The notes beneath the pieces were generated by a model that searched no databases, had not been told where the DNA came from, and saw only the letters and a program-made list of their open reading frames with translations. A stretch of DNA of 64,000 bases from CAZTHK01 sp964613215 (GTDB lineage: Bacteria > Krumholzibacteriota > Krumholzibacteriia > Krumholzibacteriales > CAZTHK01): assembly GCA_964613215.1 (NCBI GenBank), contig CAZTHK010000003.1:62001-126000 (forward strand), written 5' to 3'. The stretch's first letter is position 1; the number at the start of each line of letters is the position of its first letter. Both the position numbers and the translations under genes were made by a program. Shown piece by piece: positions 33,978-42,397 of the stretch.

Positions 33978-34667
33978 ATGAAAAACAAAAAAATAACAAA
34001 AAGCAGGATAGCCGCAGGCGGGACAGCGCAACCGGCCATTGTAAAATATCCGGTAAGGTGGGTTTTTGCTGGTGTGCTGGTGTTGCTGTTGGTTCCGGCC
34101 CTGATACCATCTCCTGTGCTGGGAGGGGATGAAGTATCGGAGGATGAATCGGGTATATATCTGGGAATCAGGTTCAATGGTTCCTCACTCCACACCGACA
34201 GTGAGGGGGATGAGCTTTTCATCAAGGATGACGGAGGGGGAGTGGCCCTGGATGGAGGTTACCGTTTCAACCGGAGCTTCTCACTGGAGTTGTCTATAAG
34301 CGGAGCCAACCATGACACCTCCGCCGAATCCATCTCGGCGGTGATATCGTCGGTCACCATATCCGGATACTACCGTTTCTCTCCCGGTAGTGCCTTCAGG
34401 CCTTATCTTAAGGGGGGTATGGGCGGTTATGCCCTGAGGCTGGAGGAGGCTTCCGTAACCGGTACCATAGAGGGCGGGGGTGTCTGCATGGGGGGCGGAT
34501 TCAGATTTTTCTTCACCCCGCATTTTGCCCTGGGAGTGGATCTCACCTTGAATATAATTGAATATGACCAGGCTCAGCTCCACCTGGGTGAATTCAGCCT
34601 GGGAAGCGACATAGATGAAGAAGGATCATATACCACCCTGGGGATATCATTTCTCTACGGCTTTTAA
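33978..34667 (+). CDS. Outer-membrane beta-barrel protein (8-strand type)
   Basis: 229 residues. A long N-terminal signal (to about residue 51, cleavage after VLGG) is followed by alternating amphipathic strands such as GIYLGIRFNG, SLELSISGA, TISGYYRF, FRPYLKGGMGGY and FALGVDLTL, and a terminal GF (SFLYGF). This is the small porin/OmpA-barrel-like fold. Function unknown. It is preceded by a possible sigma-54 promoter and lies next to the NtrX-type gene, so it may be a direct target. Confidence 0.78.
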   Translation: MKNKKITKSRIAAGGTAQPAIVKYPVRWVFAGVLVLLLVPALIPSPVLGGDEVSEDESGIYLGIRFNGSSLHTDSEGDELFIKDDGGGVALDGGYRFNRSFSLELSISGANHDTSAESISAVISSVTISGYYRFSPGSAFRPYLKGGMGGYALRLEEASVTGTIEGGGVCMGGGFRFFFTPHFALGVDLTLNIIEYDQAQLHLGEFSLGSDIDEEGSYTTLGISFLYGF

Positions 34668-34930
34668 ACAGACTTTGAAAAGCCTATTGCTGCCGGATCT
34701 CCGGGCTGATTAAAATATACCTTGATGGGTATCACCGGACTGACCCGGCGGGGAGGCAAAATCCCGGTGATGGTGATCCCGGAAGAGGGAACCGGATGAA
34801 AGAAGCTCTTTCCCCGGAGGCCGGCAGATTGAACACAGTTTTTAATGCCGGTGGGAAGTGTTCGGATACTCTGATCCGAACGGAGATTTCTCCTGCCGGT
34901 TTTTATGGTCAATTAACCCTTCGGCTTTGC

Positions 34931-35133
34931 CAATTAACCTCAATCCGTCAAAATTCTGGTGACCGGAACAGCGATTCTTTTCCTCCATACGCCAACCTGT
35001 CCGGATTATACCTCCTCTTATTACTCCACAGCTGGTGGTGTTTACCAATTAGAGAAATGGCAGAGAAAGTGTCACCGGTTAGCCGCAAAGATAACCAGCA
35101 TCAATGGTTTTATTGACGGATTGAGGTTAATTG
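34931..35133. repeat. MITE-like element, copy 1
   Basis: A perfect 21-bp inverted repeat (34931-34951 and 35113-35133, beginning CAATTAACCTCAATCC) bounds 203 bp. Internal sequence is related to the element at 38381-38593 in opposite orientation. No transposase is encoded, so it would need one in trans. No target duplication is evident. Confidence 0.65.
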
Positions 35134-35152
35134 TCCTGATTCTAATAATCTG

Positions 35153-35395
35153 CGGGGCAGAGTTCCACTGGCTTGCCCTTGGGTGAATGTGAACTCAGCC
35201 AGAATGGGCGGCGAGCGAAGCTCGTATTTTGATTAAGTGCCATGGGCTTGTCCATGGTTGCCTACTAACCCGGAGGGCAGGGTTCCGGGTGCTTGCAGGT
35301 GGGTGAATGGTATCCGCCTGAAGGGCATCCGGCGAAGCCGGTGATTTTGCAACCGGTGCCGCGAACTTGCCAGGTGGTGCCTATGGCAAACTCCG
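35153..35395 (+). repeat. Tandem 120-bp repeat, two units
   Basis: Unit A (35153-35272) and unit B (35275-35395) align along their length. Each starts GGGCAGrGTTCC, then has GGGTGAATG, a small hairpin (GAGCGAAGCTC / CCGGCGAAGCCGG), ATTTTG and a second hairpin of the type GCCATGGGCTTGTCCATGG. The last part recurs at 2308-2343 in the transaldolase leader. They are probably structured intergenic repeats; function unknown. Confidence 0.6.
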
Positions 35396-35493
35396 GCTTA
35401 TCGAATATACGGGTATACATCTTCTCGCCTGCCGTAGTGTCTCTTTGTTGCCACCGGTGTGAATTTGTAACACCATATCAGGATAAATTCGAG

Positions 35494-35551
35494 ATTGTTA
35501 AGTTCATATATAACAATAAGTTAAACAATAACATCCTGGCATGGAATGTGC
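35494..35551 (+). promoter_or_regulatory. Sigma-54-type promoter with upstream palindrome
   Basis: TGGCATGGAATGTGC (35537-35551) matches -24/-12 at TGGCA and TGC with correct spacing. A perfect inverted repeat ATTGTTA-N10-TAACAAT (35494-35517) lies 19 bases upstream and may bind a regulator. The lipoprotein gene starts 55 bases downstream. Confidence 0.5.
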
Positions 35552-35606
35552 GGTGGTGTAATCAGAAAGACAGATAGCGTGGTCTTGAAAGAAAAGGAGG
35601 TACCCA

Positions 35607-36527
35607 ATGATAAGAAGGATTATACCGGCTGCGCTGATTATTGTTCTGACGGGGATGATGATTACGGGTTGTTCGGAGGAGAACAGCCCGGTGGATGCGG
35701 GTAAACAGCCACAGCAATCAGCTCCGGATCTGCCATCTTCGGCTACCATGAAGATGGATATCTCACTGTTTGAGTCTGTTCCCCTGGAAGATGAAGCCAT
35801 CATCAATGGTACTGTTGAGAGAGGAAGCAGCCTTTACCTTTCGGCAGCAGGTAACAGCAGACTGAATTTCCTCAACGCTGCGGTAAGGGCACTCTATCTG
35901 AGGGTGGTGGTTTACTCCGCCATGGTTGCTCCGGTGGCGGCATTCGAAGCAGCCATAAACTCTGTGCCCCAGCCGCAGGCGGACGGCTCCTGGCTGTGGA
36001 CCTATCTGTTTGTGGACAGTGATGGTGAGTTCCGTATTTATCTTTACGGCATACCGGAGGAGGAATATGTGGAGTGGAGGATGGAGGTATCCAGCACCGG
36101 TCCGGCTAATCCTCTGGATCATTTCATCTGGCTGGAAGGCAGAGTGTACAGGGGGGAAAGGCGGGGATACTGGCAGTTCTACGAAGTTGACCAGCCCGGA
36201 TCTCTTGCTGTGGCGACCCTTTCAGGAGCATCTGCTACTCCTGGAATAAAGAGCATCATGGTGGAGTGGGAAGACCAGGAGCCCGACAGCAGCAGGATAG
36301 ATTTTATTGTAAATAAGCCCGGAGTGCCGGAAAATGGCAGTGAACTGTCATTCTCCGAGTCTGATACACACTCTGCCATCTCTTTCTACGATTCAGCAGA
36401 GGATCAAAGTGGTGAGATAGTCTGGTATCCGGAAGGATCAGGATATATTCAGTGGCCGGACTATATGGAGGGTGAGAGGCGGTGCTGGGATCAGAATCAG
36501 TATGATACCGGTTGCCCGGTTGAATAA
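35607..36527 (+). CDS. Lipoprotein of unknown function
   Basis: 306 residues. The N-terminal signal ends in the lipobox MITGC (Cys22) followed by SEENSPVD. The body is acidic and strand-rich, with repeated Trp/Tyr. Several segments (GSWLWTYLFVDSDGEFRIYLYG, here split for length: the first part ends at residue 140) suggest a beta-sandwich. No family recognised. AAAGGAGG lies six bases upstream of ATG 35607. It has a candidate sigma-54 promoter and a strong terminator, so it is a single-gene unit. Confidence 0.75.
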   Translation: MIRRIIPAALIIVLTGMMITGCSEENSPVDAGKQPQQSAPDLPSSATMKMDISLFESVPLEDEAIINGTVERGSSLYLSAAGNSRLNFLNAAVRALYLRVVVYSAMVAPVAAFEAAINSVPQPQADGSWLWTYLFVDSDGEFRIYLYGIPEEEYVEWRMEVSSTGPANPLDHFIWLEGRVYRGERRGYWQFYEVDQPGSLAVATLSGASATPGIKSIMVEWEDQEPDSSRIDFIVNKPGVPENGSELSFSESDTHSAISFYDSAEDQSGEIVWYPEGSGYIQWPDYMEGERRCWDQNQYDTGCPVE

Positions 36528-36580
36528 CACCCCTGTGGCATTCCGGAAAATTTCCAGAACTTCAAGATCATTACAGAGGG

Positions 36581-36610
36581 AAACGCCCGGTTCGGACCGG
36601 GCGTTTCCTT
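36581..36610 (+). terminator. Rho-independent-type terminator after the lipoprotein gene
   Basis: AAACGCCCGGT / ACCGGGCGTTT form an 11-bp perfect stem around a TCGG loop (36581-36606). The short following run, CCTTAATT, is only moderately T-rich. Confidence 0.8.
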
Positions 36611-36667
36611 AATTCCGGACGGAAAACTTATATCGGGACATTTTAACCCTGATATTGATAATTCTCC

Positions 36668-36914
36668 TTACGATTCAGAAGCCTTCTCCAGTTTTCCCGT
36701 AACCGAGAAGATGAAAATGGCAGAGAGCATACACATGCTTATCAGCAGCAGGAAGAACTGCCACAGTTCCCATCTGTCCCGGAAATAGCCCACCAGTCCT
36801 GTCATAAGGTTACCTGCTGCGGTAGCGGCAAGCCAGCCTCCCTGCATGGTTCCCCTGTACTCGGGTGGGGATACCCCGGATACAGTTGATATTTCGATGT
36901 AAATCTTCTGGAAT
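36668..36914 (-). pseudogene. POT-family transporter, C-terminal remnant
   Basis: Reading the minus strand, one frame gives IEISTVSGVSPPEYRGTMQG, then GWLAATAAGNLMTGLVGYF, a hydrophobic helix FFLLLISMCMLSAIFIFSV and a stop at 36668-36670. SPPEYRG-MQG-W-A-A-GN is the pattern of the last third of proton-dependent oligopeptide transporters. An in-frame stop lies at about 36912, and nothing upstream continues. The intact POT gene at 37083 is on the opposite strand, so this is the ruin of a second, divergent copy. Confidence 0.65.
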
Positions 36915-37082
36915 TATGCTTTTATTACCTGTTATTGGTGCGTACGGGGTGTTCTTAATTATGTAATTGCTTGATATCGTATTTATTAAACAATAGAATA
37001 AAAGTAATATTTAAATTGAGCTTCAATTTGCCGGGACATCCGGAGGGGAATATCTCCCTCCGGTCAAACACGGGGAGCAGAA

Positions 37083-38369
37083 ATGAAACGGACAACTTTT
37101 CCTCCTGTTTTCTGGGTTGCCAATATTGTGGAGGTACTTGAGAGGTTTGGCTACTACGGTATCTACATGGGTTTTGGTATCTACATGGAGTACCTGGGCT
37201 ATACCAAAGCTCAGCTGGGAATAGTACAGAGCCTGTTCCTGCTGTTTTCCTACACCATCCCGATTATTTCGGGTACCTTCGCCGACCGGTTCGGATTCAA
37301 GAAGGTGCTGATCGTATCCTACCTGGCATATCTTCCATCCATTCTGCTCCTTATTGTTACAGAATCCTTTTCCGGAATAGCACTTACCATGTTAAGCATC
37401 GCCCTGGCGGCGGGGATATTCAAGCCCCTGGTATCCGGGACGGTGAGGGCGGTTACCGATCAATCCAACAAGACCCTGGGATTCGGTATCTTCTACGCCA
37501 TGGTTAATGTGGGGGCTTCCTTCGGCCCTCTGATAGCCGGTAAGCTGCGCGCCGTTTCATGGCACCACGCCTTTATTGCAGCAGCCATCTCAATAGGAGC
37601 TATGCTGCTTATCACCATATTCTTCTACCGGGAACCGGAACGGGAGATTCATGACGCCACCCTGAAGAACAAATTCCGGGATATATGGATAGCCCTGTCA
37701 GACGGGAAGTTTACCCTCTTTCTCCTGCTTCTGGGTGTCTTTTTCTGGCTTCCCTTCTGGGCCTTTTTCAATCTTACCGCCGTATACATAGACAGGAACC
37801 TGGATACGGTACAGCTTTATATGAGTATTAAATCGGTGCTGGGTTCAGGGGTAGCCAATTTCATCTCACATGAAACCGGTGAAGGGACCAGAAAGCTGCT
37901 GGGTGAGACCATCGCTCATACCGGCTATATAATAATGATACTTCAGATCTTTGTCTCCAGGATAGCCGAGAAGTTCAGGGCTATTCCCATTTTTCTCTTA
38001 GGCCTGTTTGTTATGGCAGCGGGATTCTGTGTTATCGGAGTAGCCCGGATTTCTCCCCCCTCCATAGTTTTTCTGGGAATAATTCTGTTTGCCATAGGGG
38101 AGATGATTTCCAGCCCCAGAATACAGGAGTACATCACCTGGATTGCCCCCAAGGAAAAGGCGGGGCTGTACATGGGCGCCAATTTTCTTTCCACCGGGCT
38201 GGGAGGAGCTCTGAGCGGAGTTACCTACACCTCCCTGTATGGATACTACCGCTCCATAGATCATCCCGACTTTATCTGGTACACCCTGGCTGCCCATATA
38301 ATTCTGGGATTGATCCTGATTGTGGTGTTTACCAGAACCCTGGGTGAATTCACAGAACTGAAGGAATAG
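37083..38369 (+). CDS. POT/PTR2-family proton-dependent peptide transporter
   Basis: 428 residues with about twelve membrane helices. The first helix has VEVLERFGYYGIYM, matching the E-x-x-E-R-F-x-Y-Y motif that couples proton and peptide binding in this family. It should import di- and tripeptides. ATG 37083 follows GGGGAGCAGAA. No conserved operon partner; the exported S9 peptidase elsewhere in the window could supply peptides. It is convergent with feoB, with a MITE-like element between. Confidence 0.87.
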   Translation: MKRTTFPPVFWVANIVEVLERFGYYGIYMGFGIYMEYLGYTKAQLGIVQSLFLLFSYTIPIISGTFADRFGFKKVLIVSYLAYLPSILLLIVTESFSGIALTMLSIALAAGIFKPLVSGTVRAVTDQSNKTLGFGIFYAMVNVGASFGPLIAGKLRAVSWHHAFIAAAISIGAMLLITIFFYREPEREIHDATLKNKFRDIWIALSDGKFTLFLLLLGVFFWLPFWAFFNLTAVYIDRNLDTVQLYMSIKSVLGSGVANFISHETGEGTRKLLGETIAHTGYIIMILQIFVSRIAEKFRAIPIFLLGLFVMAAGFCVIGVARISPPSIVFLGIILFAIGEMISSPRIQEYITWIAPKEKAGLYMGANFLSTGLGGALSGVTYTSLYGYYRSIDHPDFIWYTLAAHIILGLILIVVFTRTLGEFTELKE

Positions 38370-38380
38370 TTTTAGGATCA

Positions 38381-38593
38381 ATTAATGGTCAACCCCAATC
38401 CGCCGATAACACCATCGATGCTGGTTGCCGTGGTGGCTGGTTGGCACCTCTTTCTGCGCCATTTCTGCAACCCGGTAACTCCACTTCCAGGGGATGAATA
38501 AAAGGAGGCATAATGTGGCCGGGCCGGCCTGTCAACGGAAAGAATGTTCAACCCTGTGATCATGAATTTGACGGATTGAGGCTGACAATTAAT
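38381..38593. repeat. MITE-like element, copy 2
   Basis: The ends (ATTAATGGTCAACC... at 38381 and its imperfect inverse ending at 38593) match over about 22 bp with few mismatches. Reverse-complemented, the inside aligns with copy 1 (34931-35133), including GGCAACCAGCATCGATGG against GATAACCAGCATCAATGG. It sits between the convergent POT and feoB genes. Confidence 0.6.
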
Positions 38594-38603
38594 CGTGAGA
38601 TTT

Positions 38604-40334
38604 TCATAGTATCAGATTAAGTGCTCCCCCCATGATGATAGTGGAAACTATCATTATCAGGGCTGATTTTATCATATCCTTGATCCCGAGCTCCCTCACC
38701 ATTACTGCAAAGGTGGCGGCACAGGGGAAATACATGGTCAATATCACACTGGCGATGACCAGCTGTCTGAAGGAGAGGTGGAGGGGGATCAGCATTCCAA
38801 CTGCCACATCCTTCCGGAGAAAACCGACTATCAGCGCTCCCACAGCCTCCACCGGAAGCCCGAATATTCCGGAGATCACGGGCTGGACAAGTTTTCCGAT
38901 GAATTCGATAATCCCCAGAGAATACATGATATTAATTGCCAGCACCCCTACCAGCACCCAGGGCACCGCCTCCTTGATAAACCATTGTACCCGGGTCCAG
39001 ACCTTCTTGATCAGAGCCTTCCAGTAAGGCAGCCGGTAGGGGGGAATTTCTATGAACAGCTCAGGTGCCTTTCCCGACAGAATCCTGTTTAGAAACAGCC
39101 CCAGGACTACCCATACGAAGAAGAGTATGCCGAATACCAGGAATAGTCCCTTTGCTCCCTCTTTGCCTATAAGCCCCATGATCATGGCAATCTGGGCCAT
39201 ACAGGGGACCGCTATGGCCATCACAGTAAGGGCCAGGAAACGCTCCCTTTTGGTTTCCATGATTCTGGCCGACATTGCTCCCGGAACATTGCATCCCATG
39301 CCCAGGATCATCGGTATTATCCCGTAGCCGTGAAGACCGATTCTGTGCATGGCGTTGTCCACCATCACCGCCATCCTGGGGAGGTAACCGGAATCCTCCA
39401 GAATTGATAGCATTATGTAGAAGGATATTATATAGGGAAGCACCGCCGCCAGGGGGACATACAGCCCGGTGGTGAGCATACCGAAGGATTCCCCGAAATC
39501 TATCTCCCCTTCGAAGAGGTGGCCAATTATGATATCGTGGATTATGCTGCCGGGATGAAGCAGGGCTGAAACTTTCATCATCAGGGGAGCCCAGAAGTTT
39601 TCAAAAACAGGATCCGCTATATATTTTATTATATTCTCTCCGATAATCCTGACCACCGAGAATGAGAGGAATAGTATGGCCAGGGCTATGGGTATGCCGA
39701 AGAAGGGATGTACCGAATAGTCGCTGAAGGTCTCCAGGGGAGTGTGGTGCCGGTGAGAAAGCCGCTGGACCAGGTTTACTATTTCACCTATCTTCTTCCA
39801 CCTGTCCCGGGGGTCGAATTGGATACCGCTGATCCTTGCCTCAGGAATCTTGCTGACCAGTTCCTTTATACCTTCCCCGCTGATGCCGCAGGTGGGAACC
39901 ACCGGTACACCCAGCGATCTTTCCAGTTCCCGGGTGTCTATCTCCACTCCGGTGTGGGTAGCTTCATCCCAGAAGTTAAGGGCAATTACAGTGGGTATCC
40001 TGCGTTCCAGTATCTGGAGGGTCAGGTTGAGGTTTCTCTCCAGGTTGGTGGAATCGACAATATTGATCACCACCGCGTTGTCCCGGGAGTTACTGGAGAA
40101 GGTATCCTCCAGGATTTTAACCGCAACCATCTCCGCCTGGGAACCCGCTTCCAGGGTATATGTGCCGGGGGTGTCTATGATCTCCACATACTGATCGTCC
40201 AGCTTCAGGTCACCTTCGGTCAATTCCACCGTGGTTCCGGGATAGTTGGAGGCAATCACCCGGGCACCGGTCAATCTGGAAAAGATAGCTGATTTGCCCA
40301 CATTGGGATTGCCCATCAGTAAAATTCTATCCAT
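38604..40334 (-). CDS. feoB: Ferrous iron transporter FeoB
   Basis: 576 residues from the ATG at 40334, chosen for GTGAGG upstream; an earlier in-frame ATG (40364) overlaps feoA. The N-terminal G-domain has GNPNVGKS, DTPGTYTLE and NFWD (a variant NxxD). The membrane part has the Gate cores PYIISFYIMLSILEDSGYLP and GCNVPGAMSARIM. It imports Fe2+ across the inner membrane. It is shorter than the usual 700-770 residues: the GTPase-membrane linker and C-terminal region are trimmed, but all core motifs are present. Follows dtxR-type and feoA genes. Confidence 0.92.
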   Translation of the reverse strand: MDRILLMGNPNVGKSAIFSRLTGARVIASNYPGTTVELTEGDLKLDDQYVEIIDTPGTYTLEAGSQAEMVAVKILEDTFSSNSRDNAVVINIVDSTNLERNLNLTLQILERRIPTVIALNFWDEATHTGVEIDTRELERSLGVPVVPTCGISGEGIKELVSKIPEARISGIQFDPRDRWKKIGEIVNLVQRLSHRHHTPLETFSDYSVHPFFGIPIALAILFLSFSVVRIIGENIIKYIADPVFENFWAPLMMKVSALLHPGSIIHDIIIGHLFEGEIDFGESFGMLTTGLYVPLAAVLPYIISFYIMLSILEDSGYLPRMAVMVDNAMHRIGLHGYGIIPMILGMGCNVPGAMSARIMETKRERFLALTVMAIAVPCMAQIAMIMGLIGKEGAKGLFLVFGILFFVWVVLGLFLNRILSGKAPELFIEIPPYRLPYWKALIKKVWTRVQWFIKEAVPWVLVGVLAINIMYSLGIIEFIGKLVQPVISGIFGLPVEAVGALIVGFLRKDVAVGMLIPLHLSFRQLVIASVILTMYFPCAATFAVMVRELGIKDMIKSALIMIVSTIIMGGALNLIL

Positions 40335-40363
40335 GGTGTATTCCTCACCCGGTTTAGAACACA

Positions 40364-40603
40364 TCAGGCCTGTACCATGATCCGTCTGGCCATTCCGAAT
40401 CCGATTGCCACTCTCGATTTTCCTATCAGAATTACCACCGGTCCCTTCATATAGTGCCTGCTTATTACTTTTATTTTCACCCCTTCTCTGACCCCCAGGT
40501 TCTCCAGGTTCTTCCGCATCCCCTGTCCCCCGTTGATACTCCCGATAATCCCTTCCTCACCCCTGTTCAGTTTTACCAGTGGTATTAGATTTCCGGTCTT
40601 CAT
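40364..40603 (-). CDS. feoA: Ferrous iron transport protein A
   Basis: 79 residues, an SH3-like small protein: MKTGNLIPLVKLNRGEEGII, then NLGVREGVKIKVISR and GPVVILIGKSRVAIGFGMARRIMV, typical of FeoA. It binds and supports FeoB. The stop lies 29 bases before the FeoB start. 148 bases separate it from the regulator gene upstream on the same strand. Confidence 0.93.
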   Translation of the reverse strand: MKTGNLIPLVKLNRGEEGIIGSINGGQGMRKNLENLGVREGVKIKVISRHYMKGPVVILIGKSRVAIGFGMARRIMVQA

Positions 40604-40751
40604 TTTGTTATCCTTCTTGGTTCCATAGAAAAAGCTGATATCTCCTGTATTCCGGTAATCGGCAAGAATAAAGATTTTTATCCTATTTTTCCTCCGGAGG
40701 CCTGCTGCTGCCTGCTTCCGGTACCGGCATATTTATTTCAGAAATCATTAA

Positions 40752-41156
40752 TTAACCTCTATCACAATTAAAATCACTGTAAGGACAGGAGCCGACTTTC
40801 TCAATGAAATTCTCCAGCTTCTCCAGGGTGCGGTCGCTTATGTAGTGCTCCACCCTGCATGCCTCTGTTTCGGCAATTTCTTCGGGGACATTAAGGATGG
40901 ATTGGAAGAACTTGAATATGATGTTGTGCCGGTGGTTGATCCTCCTTCCCGTATCCCTTCCCTTCCGGGTAAGTTCGACGTAGCCGTAGTGTTCATGCTG
41001 AATCAGCTTCTTCTCCTTGAGGTTGTGCAGAGCCTGATGAACACTGGGCATGCTGACATCCAGCTCCCTGCTGATATCCTTGACCCTCACCGCCTTCTTA
41101 CTCTGCTCCAGCAGGTAGATGGCTTCCAGATAATCCTCAGCACTGGAACTCAGCAT
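40752..41156 (-). CDS. DtxR/MntR-family metal-dependent repressor
   Basis: 134 residues. The winged helix (about 1-70, AEDYLEAIYLLEQ, VKDISRELDVSMPSVHQALHNL) and the dimerisation/metal domain (about 71-130) with HRHNIIFKFF, E-ACRVEHYIS and a C-terminal CPYSDFNC are visible. The SH3 domain of DtxR is absent, as in MntR and short IdeR-type proteins. It probably senses Fe2+ and represses its own gene with feoA-feoB. Two palindromes overlap its promoter (see 41241-41297). Confidence 0.9.
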   Translation of the reverse strand: MLSSSAEDYLEAIYLLEQSKKAVRVKDISRELDVSMPSVHQALHNLKEKKLIQHEHYGYVELTRKGRDTGRRINHRHNIIFKFFQSILNVPEEIAETEACRVEHYISDRTLEKLENFIEKVGSCPYSDFNCDRG

Positions 41157-41240
41157 TATGTAATCCCCGAATAATTAATGGTCATGTCGGAACATCCCTG
41201 TCTGCCGGCCAGCAGCTCACGACCTGAATTAAATTTATAA

Positions 41241-41297
41241 ATGTTAGCTATCCCTAACATAGTTAAGTAATATTAACTTTTTGTTGTGTTATGTCAA
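41241..41297 (-). promoter_or_regulatory. Promoter and tandem operators of the dtxR-feoAB unit
   Basis: On the minus strand TTGACA (41297-41292), a 16-bp spacer and TAATAT (41275-41270) form a promoter. AGTTAA-N6-TTAACT (41261-41278) covers the -10 box, and ATGTTAG-N6-CTAACAT (41241-41260) covers the start region. Both resemble DtxR-family operators (TTAGGTTAACCTAA-like). Confidence 0.6.
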
Positions 41298-41364
41298 GGA
41301 ATACCGTGATCAGGCTATATTTTTGGAGATAAAGCCCCTTGCCGTTGCTGGAGTCAGACGGATT

Positions 41365-42132
41365 CTACCGACTCAGCTGGATGGTCAATTCTTCCGCCGG
41401 CAGGGGAAGGGGGGATATATACACCGAATCCACCATACTGTTATAATATTGATCATGAACGGCCCAGATATCCGGATATCTGGTAATGGTAAAGGTGCCC
41501 CTCTCCGGCCAGAAGGCGGAATCGCTGTAGCCGGAGGGCAGGCAGTACCCGGACAGACTGAAACTGCCGGTGGAATCGGTTAATGCATTGAACTCCATGT
41601 CGTCCGGCGTGAAATCGTAAAAATTATCATAGCTCAGAAACGCCTGTGAGGTGTCGCGGGTGGTAACAGAGGATGTTTCCGTTTGAATTATAGAATTGTA
41701 AACACCGGGACGGCAGTTCTTCCCATCTGCATTTCTGCCATTCCAGATGACCGGCGGGTTGGGCCCCTCAGCCAGGGTTGTGTCGAGGAGGGTAACGATA
41801 TGTTCATTGGTACAGTATCTTTCGATCCATATCCTGATGTGTTCATCATCCGGAGCTGACAGCTCAGTACCGGATGGAATTGATATAACCACATTCTCCC
41901 CGGGCGATATCATATTCACGCCGGAATTATTATCATAATCATATTCCAGGTGATAGTTGATAACTATCCCGGCATTGGGTATCCCCTTCCCCTCCTGATC
42001 CAATACCCGGCCCTCGATTATGTTTGAGTGTTCACTATTCCACAGGCCTGTATCTCCTCCCGGCCCCGTGGTGTCTTCGCTGCAGGCTGATATTATAATA
42101 GGTAAAATTATAATCAGGCTTAATCTTTTCAT
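41365..42132 (-). CDS. Lipoprotein with FlgD-like segment
   Basis: 255 residues. Signal ending in the lipobox IISAC (Cys17) followed by SEDTTGPGGDTG. A carboxypeptidase-regulatory-like beta-sandwich (about 38-75, IIEGRVLDQEGKGIPNAGI) and a FlgD-Ig-like motif VIWNGRNADGKNCRPGVY (about 138-155) are visible. Probably on the periplasmic or outer face, function unknown. The next gene upstream is divergent rplU. Confidence 0.75.
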   Translation of the reverse strand: MKRLSLIIILPIIISACSEDTTGPGGDTGLWNSEHSNIIEGRVLDQEGKGIPNAGIVINYHLEYDYDNNSGVNMISPGENVVISIPSGTELSAPDDEHIRIWIERYCTNEHIVTLLDTTLAEGPNPPVIWNGRNADGKNCRPGVYNSIIQTETSSVTTRDTSQAFLSYDNFYDFTPDDMEFNALTDSTGSFSLSGYCLPSGYSDSAFWPERGTFTITRYPDIWAVHDQYYNSMVDSVYISPLPLPAEELTIQLSR

Positions 42133-42334
42133 AGTTTTATTCCCTTCTCATGATAACCCGGAGCTCCGAAATGCGCCTGCCTGCACGGATAGCAATATAA
42201 TTCCACCTCAGGTCATCTTAAGAATCAGGTAATGGTGCATCTGGTGTCAGCGGCTTAACCGCTACTGTATAATAATATTATACGGAAGGCGATAATAATT
42301 TAAAATAATTATATTCCGGCTGGGTTTTTTCAAC

Positions 42335-42363
42335 TTGACTTCAGGGGTGCTGTTTGTTATCAA
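42335..42363 (+). promoter_or_regulatory. Promoter of rplU-rpmA
   Basis: TTGACT (42335-42340), 17-bp spacer, TATCAA (42358-42363). A second -10-like TATAAT occurs at 42268-42273. The start codon of rplU is about 30 bases after the expected transcription start. Confidence 0.5.
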
Positions 42364-42397
42364 TAAATTTCAGTGTGATTTAAGGAGGTATATGGAG

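Larger units (their letters stand above)
34668..35606. other. 939-bp gene-free region with repeats
   Basis: No gene is supported. It holds a terminal-inverted-repeat element (34931-35133), a tandem 120-bp repeat (35153-35395) and a promoter region (35494-35551). Small frames over the repeats are not convincing genes. Confidence 0.6.
36528..37082. other. 555-bp gap with terminator and POT pseudogene
   Basis: Contains the terminator at 36581-36610 and a minus-strand transporter fragment at 36668-36914. From 36915 to 37082 the sequence is A+T-rich and probably holds the promoter of the POT gene at 37083; no clear boxes. Confidence 0.5.

Noticed and set aside
34959..35186. 75-codon frame across the MITE-like element as a gene
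   Set aside because: Runs past the terminal repeat into unrelated DNA; substitutions against the other copy are not mainly silent.
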